A stretch of 64,000 nt of DNA from Hymenopus coronatus. Taxonomy: Eukaryota > Arthropoda > Insecta > Mantodea > Hymenopodidae. The translations under genes and the position numbers were made by a program. Below are positions 25,518 to 36,561 of the stretch, piece by piece. The stretch lies in assembly GCA_030762935.1 (NCBI GenBank), contig CM060883.1, forward strand, positions 95,524,501 through 95,588,500, written 5' to 3'. The notes below the pieces were generated by a model that ran no database searches, had not been told where the DNA came from, and worked only from the letters and a program-made list of their open reading frames with translations. The first letter of the stretch is position 1, and each line of letters starts with the position of its first letter.

Positions 25518-26643
25518 GGATCTCTTTCTATACATTATTTCTTTATGGTTTTAGGGGGCATGAAAAACAAAACAAGGAGCACTAAATGTTATATTTAAAT
25601 ACAGCAGCTACCAAGGGTACAAACACATAGATTTCCAGGAAGTTACCTGTACCCTAATGTACGCTTTATATGAATTAAGAAAGAAAAAAGCTTGTCACTA
25701 TATTTTATTTACTTAACTATGTTATAACAAATGAATAGAAATTATTTGATAGTCGCAGAAGTATCTGTTTATTCGATTGTTGGCAAAGTATCGGTTTTAA
25801 AAATTCCTTTTGTTGCTGCTTATGTTGCAGTTTTATTGGTTGTTGACATAAAGGTACTGAATAGCGCAATTAGTAAATGATGCCTTTTTGCCTATCCATT
25901 TTTAATGATATAAACTTGTGACGAGGAAAATGTACTACACAAAAATCCAAGTCTCTTTAAAATATACAATTTGTTTTTAAAAACGTTTTGTGGCATAATC
26001 CATTTTCAAGATATGCGTTATTAATGGTTTGCATTATTTATTATCCATCCCCTTCTCGCTGTATTGCTATTCCTTTCTATCTATAACGCAATGTGTAATG
26101 TTCTAGGCATTTCTACGAAGCTTTTCTCCATTAAAATGAAGTGGATAGAAAAATAAGCTTCGTAGAAATAGTCTGTGTATCGAGTAATAACGTATAAAAC
26201 ACAGAAAGTCATGTGAATGTAACACATTACCATATTCTTACCCATGTGGAGAAACTCATTTTCTTGATTAAATATTTTCAGTTTGCTTTTGATAGATGAA
26301 CCTTTCATATTTTGCTATGGATATCCACGAATATGGCCGTATTATTTAACTACTTTTGGTATTTCAGGTTTCATTTTTTATTTAACCATTTCGATCGGTT
26401 TTCAAACGTATATATAACGCTCAGAGTTGTCATTCTCCTATTCTCTATGATGAATGTTTAACCGCGTCATTTATCTTACAATTGGATGTGAGTTCTTGGG
26501 AGAAGCTTCCCAAGACACGCTCAGCACTGTACTTTAACCTCTGAGGCTTGGGATGTAATTAGGAATGCAAATGGCCGACTCGACCTACACACTTATGGGA
26601 ACACATTGCCCGTTTTATGAAACAATATTTTAGTAATATACCA
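25518..26643. other. AT-rich intergenic DNA with one hairpin
   Basis: No recognisable coding sequence. The only structure seen is a perfect 14-bp inverted repeat, atttctacgaagct at 26109-26122 and its complement at 26156-26169, with a 33-nt spacer whose edges also pair partly. Confidence 0.6.
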
Positions 26644-27118
26644 GAGCCATCCAGAAAGTGACAGACGATTTGGCATAACTAAACAATAACGAAAGTTTAC
26701 AAAGTTACAATACCTTACTCTATTTCTCAATGCAATCGACATTTCTATCAAGATATTTATTGTCACGTGGTACCGGTTTTTCAATGCAGATGTACTTTTC
26801 TACCGTCAAAGATCTGAGCTAAGATATACCGCCACTTTGAGGTTGGAAATTGTTTTCACCTAAAACGTCCTGTATGGTGTCCAAAATGAAACACCCGTTT
26901 TTCTGAATTCTTTAAGCAACATTTGCTTTCAACTCCTCCATAACGATTGATGAACTTTCACTCCGGTCTTTGTCGTGAATACTGGTTCTTCCTTGATCAC
27001 TTTAAATGATGTGCCATTTCCTAACGGAAGACTTCTTCATTATATTATCCCCATACAATTACACTATCTGCCTGTAACATTCCATTGACCCAACATTTTG
27101 TGCATTCAAAAAATGGGA

Positions 27119-27460
27119 TGTCTTCCATTCACATAAATTTTTCTACATCGCTGTAACAAAGTATCATTAAAACGCATATTCTTCTATCTACTACATGATA
27201 ATCGAGATAAACATTAGCTGAAATAATTTGTCTTAATTATTTGCTTCCTTGTAAGTAGAAAGGAAATAAGGGAAAACACTAGGTTAAAACGATAGTCAAG
27301 TCCTTTAAAAGCTTGTTGCCAAGTGTTTGAAATCCGTTTCTATGCAGGGCCAGGAGTTTACAACTTTCCGTATCAGAAAAATATTTTGAATCTGAAGCAA
27401 ATAACAAGGAATATCTCAGAAATGTCAAATCCACGAAAAAATATATATGGCATGAGTGAT
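27119..27460 (+). repeat. Partial unit of the ~0.9-kb repeat family
   Basis: Contains the family signatures attcttctatctac, gataaacattagc and ccttgtaagtagaaagg, then an aacaaggaatatctc segment, in the same order as at 33010-33850 and 47045-47850. It stops at about 27455, where Penelope-like sequence begins. It carries no coding sequence. Confidence 0.7.
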
Positions 27461-27469
27461 AAACATAGC

Positions 27470-27975
27470 CTTCCAGAAGAAATCTAGCACTTACGCAAAG
27501 TGTTTAGACAGAACCAGTATATCATCCGAGATATCAACAAAGCTGTCAGGAACAACAAACCAAATGACAATGCAGAGAAGAAAGATAGCTTAGCTACAGC
27601 CATTATTCCGTATGCGGATGCACAAAATAGCAAGCATTCTGTCTAAATGCAGCATCAGAATAGTTGTTAAGTCCCCTGCAAAAATCAAAGACAATCTGGG
27701 CCGGTATTTACAAAAGCCGGTGCGAATGTGGAAAACTTTACATCGGCCAGAGGGCGAGGACTGTGGAAGAGCACATCAAAGAACACCTACGCTGCATCAG
27801 GTTGGGCTACCCAGAAAAATATGCGGTGCCACAACATACTTGCGATACTAGCCATAACATCACATTTTCATCCACCAAAATAATAGAAATATATATCCGA
27901 TATTGTGACAGCCCCATAAAAGAAGCAATATACATCAAAGAAAACAACAGTTTTAATAAAGAGGAAGGTCTGTAA
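27470..27975 (+). pseudogene. Penelope-like GIY-YIG endonuclease remnant
   Basis: Reading across frames gives the usual order of a Penelope-like C-terminus. First comes HLRKVFRQNQY-like text without its histidine-side start (27486 on). Next is KIASILSKCSIRIVVKSP in a second frame (27623 on). Then the GIY-YIG nuclease appears in a third frame: GIYKSRCECGKLYIGQRAR at about 27702-27758, continuing to a stop at 27973. The nuclease keeps the GIY and YIG motifs, the CxC pair, a His-containing KEH segment and an Asn-rich end NNSFNKEEG. In active elements this domain nicks target DNA. At least two frameshifts and a stop (27650 region) separate the pieces. The nuclease segment itself is open for ~90 residues. 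Identification rests on motif reading, but the CxCGKLYIGQ signature is strong. Confidence 0.8.
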
Positions 27976-28109
27976 ATAAGTAAAACATGGCTAACTATAA
28001 TTCATAACCGCTTGCCCCATCCTCCTCAACACCCATTGGCCAGTGAAGACCAATGACAGCGCGCGAGGCGTCTTGCAGCCTTCCCTTCCAGGTATAAATA
28101 CCTCTCCAG

Positions 28110-28152
28110 TTCCCTGATGATAGCGACAGAGTACGTCGTTGAAAGCTTGGAA
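28110..28152 (+). ncRNA. Hammerhead ribozyme core (Penelope-like element)
   Basis: The catalytic core CTGATGA is at 28114-28120 and GAAA at 28141-28144. Between them, agcgac and gtcgtt form a 6-bp stem II (one G-U pair) with a 7-nt loop agagtac. TTCC at 28110-28113 can pair with GGAA at 28149-28152 as stem I. Stem III would be the self-complementary AGCT at 28144-28147 followed by T as the cleavage-site nucleotide. Such a tiny stem III normally needs a dimer. Hammerheads of this kind are known in Penelope-like elements, and the position just downstream of the endonuclease fits. Activity is not shown. Confidence 0.65.
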
Positions 28153-28430
28153 ATTAATCCAACATTTACCTGGAAGACATCCCGAGAACAAATCATAATA
28201 ACCAGCGCTGGGAAAGTTACAAGTCCATGAAAATGAATAAGATCTTTGGCGGCAGAAAAATATAACATCGTCATTGAAAAACTGGTACCACGTGGCAATA
28301 AATACCTTGATAGCCATGATGATTATGTTGAGACATAGAGTAAGGTAGTGAAACTTTGTAAATAAAGTTTCGTGTTGATAACTTTCGTTATTATTTAGTT
28401 ACGGCAAATTGTCTGTCACTTAGTGGCATG

Positions 28431-29287
28431 CACTCATATTTGTTCATTATTGTGTCCAACATAAATACAAAGAAACGCTAAAAGGTAATACGGCATAGAT
28501 TTACGTGCGCAAGCGTAAGAGTAGGTGCGTCATTCTAGGGAACTACAGCAAACAGCAATAACGATATGAGTTTAAACCCGGTGCTGTTTATTTGTTATTC
28601 TTTGTTACTATGCTCGTATAGTTGGCGTATGCATGTTCTGACTAGTGCTGAAGATAATGTTGGCAACTTCATTGTAAGATGGGTTTTGGTGCAAAATGAA
28701 GGTAACTCCGTTGTATTACGTTTCTCAAGAGGACGAAATCTCGTTTAAGAATGATCTAAGGTTGCAAGCATTTTAAATTATTTCCTGCCCTCGGATGTCA
28801 CATTTAGATGTAATATAGAGTGCTATCCTAACCAGAGTTTTTGACAACTATAAAACTTGGTGAATTATATCTTTCATTGATATTAACTTATTCATATTTA
28901 ACAATAATAATAATAACGCAGCCCCCATCAGCTACGAACCTAGGTCCTCCATGTTTCAGAATAATGTTCAAGTGTTCGTCCTTGCCTGAACTGAAGCAGA
29001 AAGATATGGAGGGGTGAACCATTGTTATCACCACAGCAATTAGGCCAGTCTATGCAACCTATCAGAATCATCTTCTGTAATTGAGGTACAACTGTCTGTC
29101 TCGAGTTTCAGGTGTGCTCAAGTAACCTTCAAATTCGCACATGCTATCTCTACTACAGAAGAAGGATAGAAACAATTTGAGAATTTTACTAATACAAAAC
29201 AACTAATTATGCATAGGCAATTCTGCTTTGCTGAAGCGTTATAACGCAGCATTGAACTGTACGAGTTTGGAAGCAGAAATGTATAGT
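28431..29287. other. Intergenic DNA, nothing recognised
   Basis: AT-rich, with a short (aat)n run at about 28905. The 60-aa frame at 28566-28748 begins with a hydrophobic stretch that resembles a signal peptide, but it has no family signature and no supporting context. Confidence 0.5.
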
Positions 29288-29962
29288 ACGAGAGGCGTCT
29301 AGAAAGTGGCAGACGATTTGGCATAACTAAATGATAACGAAAATTATCAACACAAAACTTTATTTACAAAGTTACACTACCTTCCTCTATTTCTCAATGT
29401 AATCGTCATTGCTATCAAGGTATTTATTGTCACGTGGTACCGGTGCTTCAATGCCTGTGTTATATTCATCCACCGCTAAAGACCTGAGCCAAGATGTTGG
29501 GGTTTTCAGTCGTCGCGAAATCTTTTCCACAGAACAGATCATGTACGATGGGCAAAGTGAAACACCGATTTCTCTCAATTCTTTCATCAACATTTGCCTT
29601 CAACTCCTCCATAACGATTGATGAACTTCCACTCCGGCCTTTGTCGTACACACTGGTTCTTCCTTAACTACTCGTAAATTATGTGTATTTCCTCATTCAT
29701 TGCATTATCACAATACACTTGAGTAATTTTCCTATAAAATTCGATTGGCCGAACAATTTCTACATTCATAAAAATGAAAAATCTCTTTGGCGGTAGAAAA
29801 GTATAGCATCAGCATTAAAAAGGTGGTACCACGTAAAAATAAATGCCGAGAGGAAGGAGATTATGCTGAGAAATAGAGTAAGGTACTGTAACTTTGTTTT
29901 GTGTTGATATGTTTCGTCATTGTTTAGTTATGCAAAATCGTTCCTTACTTTCTTGATGGGCT
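29288..29962 (-). mobile_element. Long-TIR mariner derivative, copy 2 (uninterrupted)
   Basis: This ~670-bp element is the best preserved structural copy. Left arm (29288-29475) and right arm (29795-29962) are inverted copies of each other for ~170-190 bp. Both contain the coding sequence of a mariner transposase C-terminus: on the minus strand of the left arm PVPRDNKYLDSNDDYIEK (29388-29444), and on the plus strand of the right arm VVPRKNKCREEGDYAEK then stop. Between them, on the minus strand, is a remnant of the N-terminal helix-turn-helix (GRSGSSSIVMEELKANVDER, then NRCFTLP). The catalytic DDD domain is missing. The family could only move with transposase supplied from elsewhere. Confidence 0.75.
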
Positions 29963-32438
29963 TCGTGTTATTAATATTATGTTGGTGATAGTGAATATTG
30001 GATTGTGAGTTTCAGAGTAATCCAAATGAACACAGAAAAATATCCGTGTTTTCATTTTAATTTACCATAAGATCAAAGTCTTAATATTAGATCAAACTGA
30101 TCATCTAAATAACCAATTTTTTCATAACTTACTAACAATATCACACCTGCAGGGACACTGTAATTTGGAATACAACAGTGAATATTTCAGAAGTGAGTTT
30201 TTCCTCCATTGTATTGTGGCAGTCACGTGGTGTTTATAATAAATTTTGGGTAAGGAGAAATGCATTATGGAGCACATAGACGCTAAGTTCGCGGTCTTTC
30301 TGACCAATGGAAATGAAGCAGCCATGACACCACATTTTACTATATAAGTAGAAGATTGAAGGCTGCTGGGACAATCACTGTCAAGTATTAAATACTGACA
30401 GGCACACTTGCTGTCAAGTTCGGGTGCAATACAATGTGAAGGTCGGTTGCTATATACGTCATACGCGAACAACGAGATCAAAAGTAATATAGTTTGGTCG
30501 TCGAAGATACAAATTCATAGGAAGTTATAGAAATTAGAGTAAATTAGCATGTGCTTGTCAGAGAAGGCCATGATTCTAGTCACGAATAAATTAACACACG
30601 AAGTGAAAGTGTGTTATAATATTTCAACAGACAACTCCTCACTACCTCCATTGTCTTTCCACCCCGAGAGAGTCAAACTTCATGCATATTGAGGAAAGAC
30701 GAGGCAGCCACCATAGCAGACGTCACAACAAGAGTCATCTGCTATAAGTGACTGGTAGGGGAGTACATACAGACACAATTAGTATACACGGTAGGTAACG
30801 ACACAACGCGAAGCAAAACATATATCTCCACATCATATTTGGTGAAACATAACAATCGCAGATGTCTTATTAGAGATGAAAGTTGAATCCATTCTGCAAG
30901 TAGCGCACCGCTACACCTTAATACATTAGAACCTATAGATACAGTTTAAGACCTCATTTAGCACATGTGCACCATTTATGCGCACTTCTACACTAAGATC
31001 CCTGTTCACTCTGAGATAATAGTTATTTTAAAAGCATTATTAAGTCAAGTTTATACATTATAGAACCCGATTCATTTTACATACAACCCAGTCATTCCTT
31101 TTAGGCAACTATTGAATACATTACCTGCAGAAATATAGTCTTGTACAAGGTTTTCTTCCTCTGCCTCTTTCTTTTCACCCACCTTTAGCATTTTAAGGTG
31201 ATGATAAATCTCTCCTCTTCTGTCTAGTGGATTATTTCAATTAGTTTCCCTCGCACAGTTTAGATATGAGGGCAAATTCGGAAACAACTGGATGGTTGCA
31301 TTTACGAAAGCATGCATTTTCATCCTTGTCTGCATATTGTCAACAAAACCCACGTAACTTTCCCACACGTATCGCAGATTTGCTAAATGGTGACTGATCC
31401 ATCCTTGGAACAGAACGAGAACATTTATTTGGTAGACCGCGATTCATTAACTAATCGAAAACAAGTTCAGTTTTTATTGTGTTATCATTACGGATAGCAT
31501 TTTGATAGTGGGACATAATCGAAGTGAGCGCAGCATGGTATGTAGTGATATGTTGACAATAGTGGTACTAATAGAAGCACAATGGAACAGTGGTTGCGTG
31601 GTTGGCGATGTTTTCACTAGCAGTGGAAAGTGATTGAGGTCGGTTGGGTGGTAAACATAAATACCACTGATTTACGGGAACTAACAATTTTAATATTTAC
31701 ATACATTCAATTGCTGCTGTGCAACAAGTTATCAGCATCAGTATACGTTTCATTTTCTTTCAAGATACATAGATTACAATGCAAAACAACATACATTCGT
31801 AAAGTCTCAAATACGAATCGTCTCCGATTGGCACGTAAACAGGATTTACATTGTGTAAAACTTCGCTTCACATCACAAGATTTGATTGGAGAAACATGGA
31901 AATAAGACACATCATCAACTATTGCGTAAGATACTCGATCAGCAATTATTTCCGTAACAACAACTCGTAGCACATTTCGTATTTCACGTATCATTGAAAA
32001 TCCTACACTTTCTTTTCTTTTCTAAACACTGTCTTTACTTTCTTTTTCACACGGTCCAAAAATGGTGTCACATGTCTCTGATTAATTGCTTGTACAAATT
32101 CATCGACAGCTTTCAGGGCTCGATGTTCAATGTATATATATCAGCAAAGTTCTTCTGTATGAATTACAAATCTTCATGCAATCCATTTGAAGTAAGAGAT
32201 TCTACACTCTTGATTGAAGAGTTGCGCTTACTTTCTGGTATGTTACATATTTGGGGAGGGGGGGGAGACCTGAAATTCGTTTGTTTTCCATTGTAAACTT
32301 CCCATATCAACTACTCGCAACTTTATATCCATTTCAAACAAAGTATATTAACGAATATTCGTTTACCAGTTGTTCAAAGCCCTTATTTAACATCACCTTT
32401 GGTTTCCCGTTCATTAAACAATAGTAATATAACCGAAA
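29963..32438. other. Intergenic DNA, nothing recognised
   Basis: No coding similarity found in any frame. Frames of 91-119 aa at 30122-30481 (minus) and 31630-31905 (plus) show no motif, and the latter has a competing antisense frame. A G-rich run (gggggagggg-like) is at ~32255. Confidence 0.5.
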
Positions 32439-32439
32439 T

Positions 32440-32472
<33 letters not shown>

Positions 32473-32481
32473 CATAATAAC

Positions 32482-32525
<44 letters not shown>
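32439..32525. repeat. (AAT)n microsatellite
   Basis: About 27 copies of taa/aat with a few interruptions (atcataataacaa at ~32470). Confidence 0.95.
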
Positions 32526-32527
<2 letters not shown>

Positions 32528-32639
32528 GCTACACGACTGCAATATACAGAATAAATTAAGAACGCTATTGTGTTTAAACCAGATCTACAGTTTTTTGTCT
32601 ATCTCTTAGGATTTATTAGTTTGTAAAAATCTAGCAAAA

Positions 32640-33005
32640 TTCATTCAGAAAAAAGATGCCTTCAGGTAGTTCGAGATACACACATTTTCAATATGCGGTA
32701 TTTTAATCGAAATCGTTTGAACCATTTTTGAGCAAATCAAAAATTTCGAAAATGTGTCCATTTAAAGTGTACTTTGGGGTGCAGGGATTTTAGCCAAACT
32801 GCTCGACAATAGCAAAGTTAAATAGCAATTTGATATTTTACCCAGTTTTGGTGTTTGAGTTATCGTCTCTATTGGCACACGGACCTTTATATAAAAATCT
32901 GATGTGTTACATCAACATGATATCCTCTACATATTATTTAAAAAACGTATTCTTCTATCTACATCAAGCTAAACATTAGCAACATTGTCCTTTGTAAGTA
33001 GAAAT
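32640..33005 (+). repeat. Partial units of the ~0.9-kb repeat family
   Basis: Contains the 3' signature of the family: a gtttgagttatcg box at about 32857 preceded by aaaatttcgaaaa-like text. A short 5' piece follows (cgtattcttctatctac at 32946, catttagcaacattg-like). It abuts a longer unit starting at ~33005. Confidence 0.65.
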
Positions 33006-33009
33006 TGTG

Positions 33010-33850
33010 TTCCATTCACATGATGTCCTCTAGCTGTTCAGTAAATAAACCTTTTATTCAAAACATTAATCGGTTTTCTACATCATACTAATCAACATAA
33101 ACATAAGTAGAATTAGTCTTATAACTAGCTCCTTGCAAATGGGAGGAAAATAAGAAAAAGCAAAGGCTAAAACGACAGTCCCGTCCTTTAAAATCTGGTA
33201 ACTATGTGAAACAATTGAAATTCCAATATCTTTGTTTTCCAGGAGTACAAAAGGAGAAATCAGAAGAAAGATGTGTTGCCGTTTGAGAGAAATTAGCTAA
33301 AACTTAAGTAGCTAAAATTGAAACCATTAAACGGAATATCCCGAAAACATAAATTTTTGTAGAGTATTATATATATATATATATAAATATATATATATAA
33401 TATATATAATATATATATAAATTGTGCGCTTTAATGATATCCACATTTTTGTGTAGTAAATAAGTTTTTGTATATCCCTTACGGTTTACCAGTTATTTAA
33501 AATTCATGCAGAATGAAGAGGTTTCAGAGGCTATATTCAGAAAATCCAAGACATACATTTTTGGTCACAAAAGTATCTCAAACATACAGTATCTTAATCA
33601 AAATAGTTATGAGCCATTTTTTATAAAATCAAAAGTTTCGAAAAATATTCCATGTAAGGGTAATAGGAGGTTCGCGGACTTTTTTTGAAAATCTACGTCT
33701 GATAAAACCCTTGGATGATAACAAAATTTAATAATAAATTTGGCATTTAACGGTCTTTTCGTTTTTCAGCTATACTGCCCACAGACCCACGGACCTTTGA
33801 TCAAAAATGCTTTCTTTCGATTCAGGGCGTCTCAAAACATGATTTCGGGT
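33010..33850 (+). repeat. ~0.9-kb repeat unit in outer left arm
   Basis: A near-complete unit running from the gttccattcacatgat start through attcttctatctac-type and cgacagtcccgtcc segments to cgtttttcagctatactgcc at ~33757. It is the inverted partner of the unit at 45780-46520. Confidence 0.7.
33366..33421. repeat. (AT)n microsatellite
   Basis: Alternating ta tracts, interrupted by taaata. Absent from the opposite arm. Confidence 0.9.
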
Positions 33851-34839
33851 GAAATCTCGGTATCGAATTATTAGATACAATACTATACTCTCCTATACAC
33901 TGGAAATACATGAGTAATGATAAAAGGAGAGAGCGAGGACAAAGGCATACCGCCTGTTATAATACATGTGTTTACAAGACGTAGCACTTAAGATAACACC
34001 TGCCCTCAGACCACCCAGAGTGCAGCCTCCTTCCTCTTTACCAAGACACCTGTCTAAAAGGTTTTCATGTACCTGTCAATCGAAGAGGGACTGCAAGCTG
34101 CCGCCCCCTCACCCTTTGCCAAACCACTTGTCTAAAAGGTTTCTCTTTCCGGGCTGTCAATCATTTGAACAATCATCTTTTACATTCCCAAATCAAATTT
34201 CATCGATTGACCATGCCCACGCGAAAGAAACGCGACTTATTTAGTTCAAACTACAAGGCTCATCTGTATAAAAATAGTTTTTCACTAGGAATCTGAATAT
34301 CTAATCATAAATGCAAAATTCTATATGATCTCAGTTCGATAGCCTCTTTTAATTAAAAAATCTGTCAGATTTCTCTATCTCTGGCAATTCGAGAGCTACA
34401 GGTCTCATTTGCCTGACAAATAGGTATAAGTTTTCACAAGGAATCTGAATATTCAAACAGAGTTCAACTATATTGGTGAAATAAAAAAACTCTATACTAT
34501 TACTGAGTAGAATACTGATAATAAATAATTGATATGGCGTGAATATGCGTTGGCGGTAACATTTTCGCATGGAATTGTATCACTCACACGATTGAACATC
34601 TTAAAAGCGTTATTATACCATACCAACGCATGAAATGAAAATAGCAAACGTTTAGGCTGTTATAAAAACTACTAATTCATCCCATCAAAATCAATATGGC
34701 GGTGAAGGAATTGAGTTTCCAAGTGTAGGGGCTTTCAAAACATATGTAGAGCAGTAAACGTGAACACTTAAAATAGAATATGTGCGGAAAAGAACTTTGA
34801 ACTTATTTCACATAACTATATGCCCTAAATACTGCAAAA

Positions 34840-35025
34840 AAGATGTCTCTAATGATGAAACAAGCAGAGTGCACCTGAACAGGTGAGACCTCTGGAACAC
34901 TGAGAATGCCAACATCGTTACAACTCCAAACTTTTATAAATCTTAATATCGGCTCTTACATGGAAACTTCCAATCAACTTTCAGTGAGGTTGCAATCACG
35001 TAACCTTACGGCTATGTATAATTAA
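34840..35025 (+). pseudogene. Exon-like block 1, left arm (broken)
   Basis: Counterpart of the open frame at 44630-44887 in the other arm. It keeps SLMMKQAECT, then an in-frame TGA where the right arm has CGA (34874 region), then TGETSGTLRMPTSLQLQTF. The protein family is not recognised. Similarity between arms is high: of the differences I can read, two are synonymous. A splice-donor-like caggtgag overlaps the stop, so the true exon may end there. Confidence 0.35.
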
Positions 35026-35049
35026 ACAACTGCAAAAAGGATTGAATAT

Positions 35050-35640
35050 AGAGCACAATTATAACACTCGCTATACATCCAGTCTTGTTCCCCTTATAAT
35101 TCCCTATTCAATACATAAATTAACTACGCAGATAATCAAGAAAGTTTAATTACAATTACACTAATTAAAATAGAAATAACGCTTAAATAATTGGGGTTCC
35201 AATAAAGAAGGCCCTTCTTGTTCATTTATCATCCCTCATCCAGTACGAATATTAGATTCGAACTATCCCGCATGCAAGAAAGTTTAATTACAATTACTCT
35301 AATTAAAATGCCAATTACGCTTAAAGAGGTGAAATTACAATAAAACACTACAAGATTTTTGTTATTCTTTTATCATCCCCTACCCAGCACAAGATTGTGA
35401 AGCCAGTTGTGAATTAGCCAGATTCACAACTGGCTAATTTAAGAAAATTTAATTACAGTCAAGCCAATTAAAATGGTAATAACGCTTTGAGAAATGAAGC
35501 TACACTACAACGCTATTAGACTTTTCTCAATCCTTTAACATCCCCTATTCCGTACGAGTATCATATTCGCGATTAATAATTTAATTAATAAATTTTCATT
35601 ACAATTACATCCTTTTCTTTAATTAAAAAAACCCTATGTT
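35050..35640. repeat. Degenerate tandem repeat, left arm
   Basis: Four imperfect copies of a ~138-165 bp unit containing agaaagtttaattacaatta (35139, 35277, 35442) and a catcccctaccc box. The mirrored series is in the right arm at 44090-44530. Confidence 0.65.
35401..35435. repeat. Perfect 14-bp hairpin, left arm only
   Basis: agccagttgtgaat at 35401-35414 and its exact complement at 35422-35435, with a 7-nt loop. The right arm at ~44235 has only a single copy of this sequence, so the hairpin arose after the arms separated. Confidence 0.8.
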
Positions 35641-35729
35641 CAACGCTATAGCGAAATGGGTGATTCAAATTCATCACAAAATTACATCTACATGCCAATT
35701 ACATACTAGGATTATACGCCTTAATGTAT

Positions 35730-36110
35730 TAAAACATTAATCTATAACTTTAAGCGCTCTTCACATAAACATTTTCAACAGGCTATACCATACCAAAATA
35801 TCCGGTAACATTACTTCAAATCACTTAGACAGCCTTCTACTGAATCAGCATTATTCTCTCATTTCAACACTGAGGTATAAGCTATAACTTGAAGCAGTAA
35901 TCACATAACTTGAGGATTATGCAAACATAAATATCTTCAAAAAAGAAATACTATACCGAAAACATCAGTTAACATTGCTTGAAAATACTTAGACATCCTA
36001 CAACTGACTCAAAAAAGTTCTCTAATTTCAACACTGAAGTCTAAATTTTAACTCGGTGCACTCATCACATAGCTTGACGATTGTGCATAAGTAAATATTT
36101 TCATAAAAGG
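35730..36110. repeat. 164-bp tandem repeat, left arm
   Basis: About 2.5 copies, marked by tttcaacactga at 35862 and 36026. The corresponding place in the right arm (43925-44045) holds a single copy. Confidence 0.65.
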
Positions 36111-36255
36111 GAGGGATATTTAGTAGCCGCTTATTACAATCGCTATGAATAAAGACTACTCACGATTGCTCACGTCCTGGCTAACATATACGCCAAGCGA
36201 AACTAAGACATACTTTTACAACAGCGCAGAATGACCCGACCAGTTTCAGAAGATG

Positions 36256-36489
36256 AAGAATGCTGGCGACGTTTTGAACATAACATACTACCCTCTCGCA
36301 TCAGAGCTTTCTGTTAGAAAAAAAACATCCTCACAAGGGCCAACCAGCATTGAAAACGCATATAAATGCATTTCCTCCCTAAAAAAACATGTTTTATGGT
36401 AGCAGCTATATAAGCAGGAGGTCTGCAATATAGCGCTACTTATTCGATACGACCGCCGTGAAATTGAAAACAAACGTCAAAACCTTTGA
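36256..36489 (+). pseudogene. Exon-like block 2, left arm (broken)
   Basis: Begins after an acceptor-like ccagtttcag and reads MKNAGDVLNITYYPLASEL. It continues to CISSLKKHVLW, then an in-frame stop (36402 region), then QLYKQEV and the same end (RQNL, stop) as the open frame at 43557-43787 in the right arm. No family recognised. Confidence 0.35.
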
Positions 36490-36561
36490 TGATATGCATG
36501 ACTACAGGACTGGGTTAGCTAAAGATTCGCAGCATTATACATACTTTCTTAAAGAATCGTG

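Larger units (their letters stand above)
27461..28227 (+). mobile_element. Penelope-like element, 5'-truncated 3' end
   Basis: Carries the C-terminal part of a Penelope-like polyprotein followed by its 3' region with a hammerhead ribozyme core. It lies inside a mariner derivative together with a piece of an unrelated repeat unit. 5' truncation and a retained 3' end are expected for target-primed insertion. The reverse transcriptase is absent. The frame is broken, so the copy is dead. Confidence 0.75.
26644..28430 (-). mobile_element. Long-TIR mariner derivative, copy 1 (split by insertion)
   Basis: The left part (26644-27118) starts with the terminal motif ccagaaagtgacagacga. It contains the shared arm (ttatttacaaagttaca, ttattgtcacgtggtacc) and then a remnant of the transposase helix-turn-helix region on the minus strand. 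The right part (28228-28430) is the inverted copy of the arm (ggtaccacgtggcaataaa, gtaaataaagtttcgtgttg) and ends in attgtctgtcact. The gcattcaaaaaatg and aatgaataag edges are joined in the other copies, so ~1.1 kb between 27119 and 28227 is a later insertion. Non-autonomous and decayed. Confidence 0.75.

Noticed and set aside
23946..25598. 550-aa His/Thr-rich ORF
   Set aside because: Produced by the G-free CA-rich repeat; the frame is open only because stop codons cannot arise in this composition.
27991..28317. 108-aa minus-strand ORF
   Set aside because: Antisense to the Penelope-like 3' region and crosses an element boundary.
30122..30481. 119-aa minus-strand ORF as a gene
   Set aside because: No motif, no supporting context, and a length expected by chance in a region of this size.
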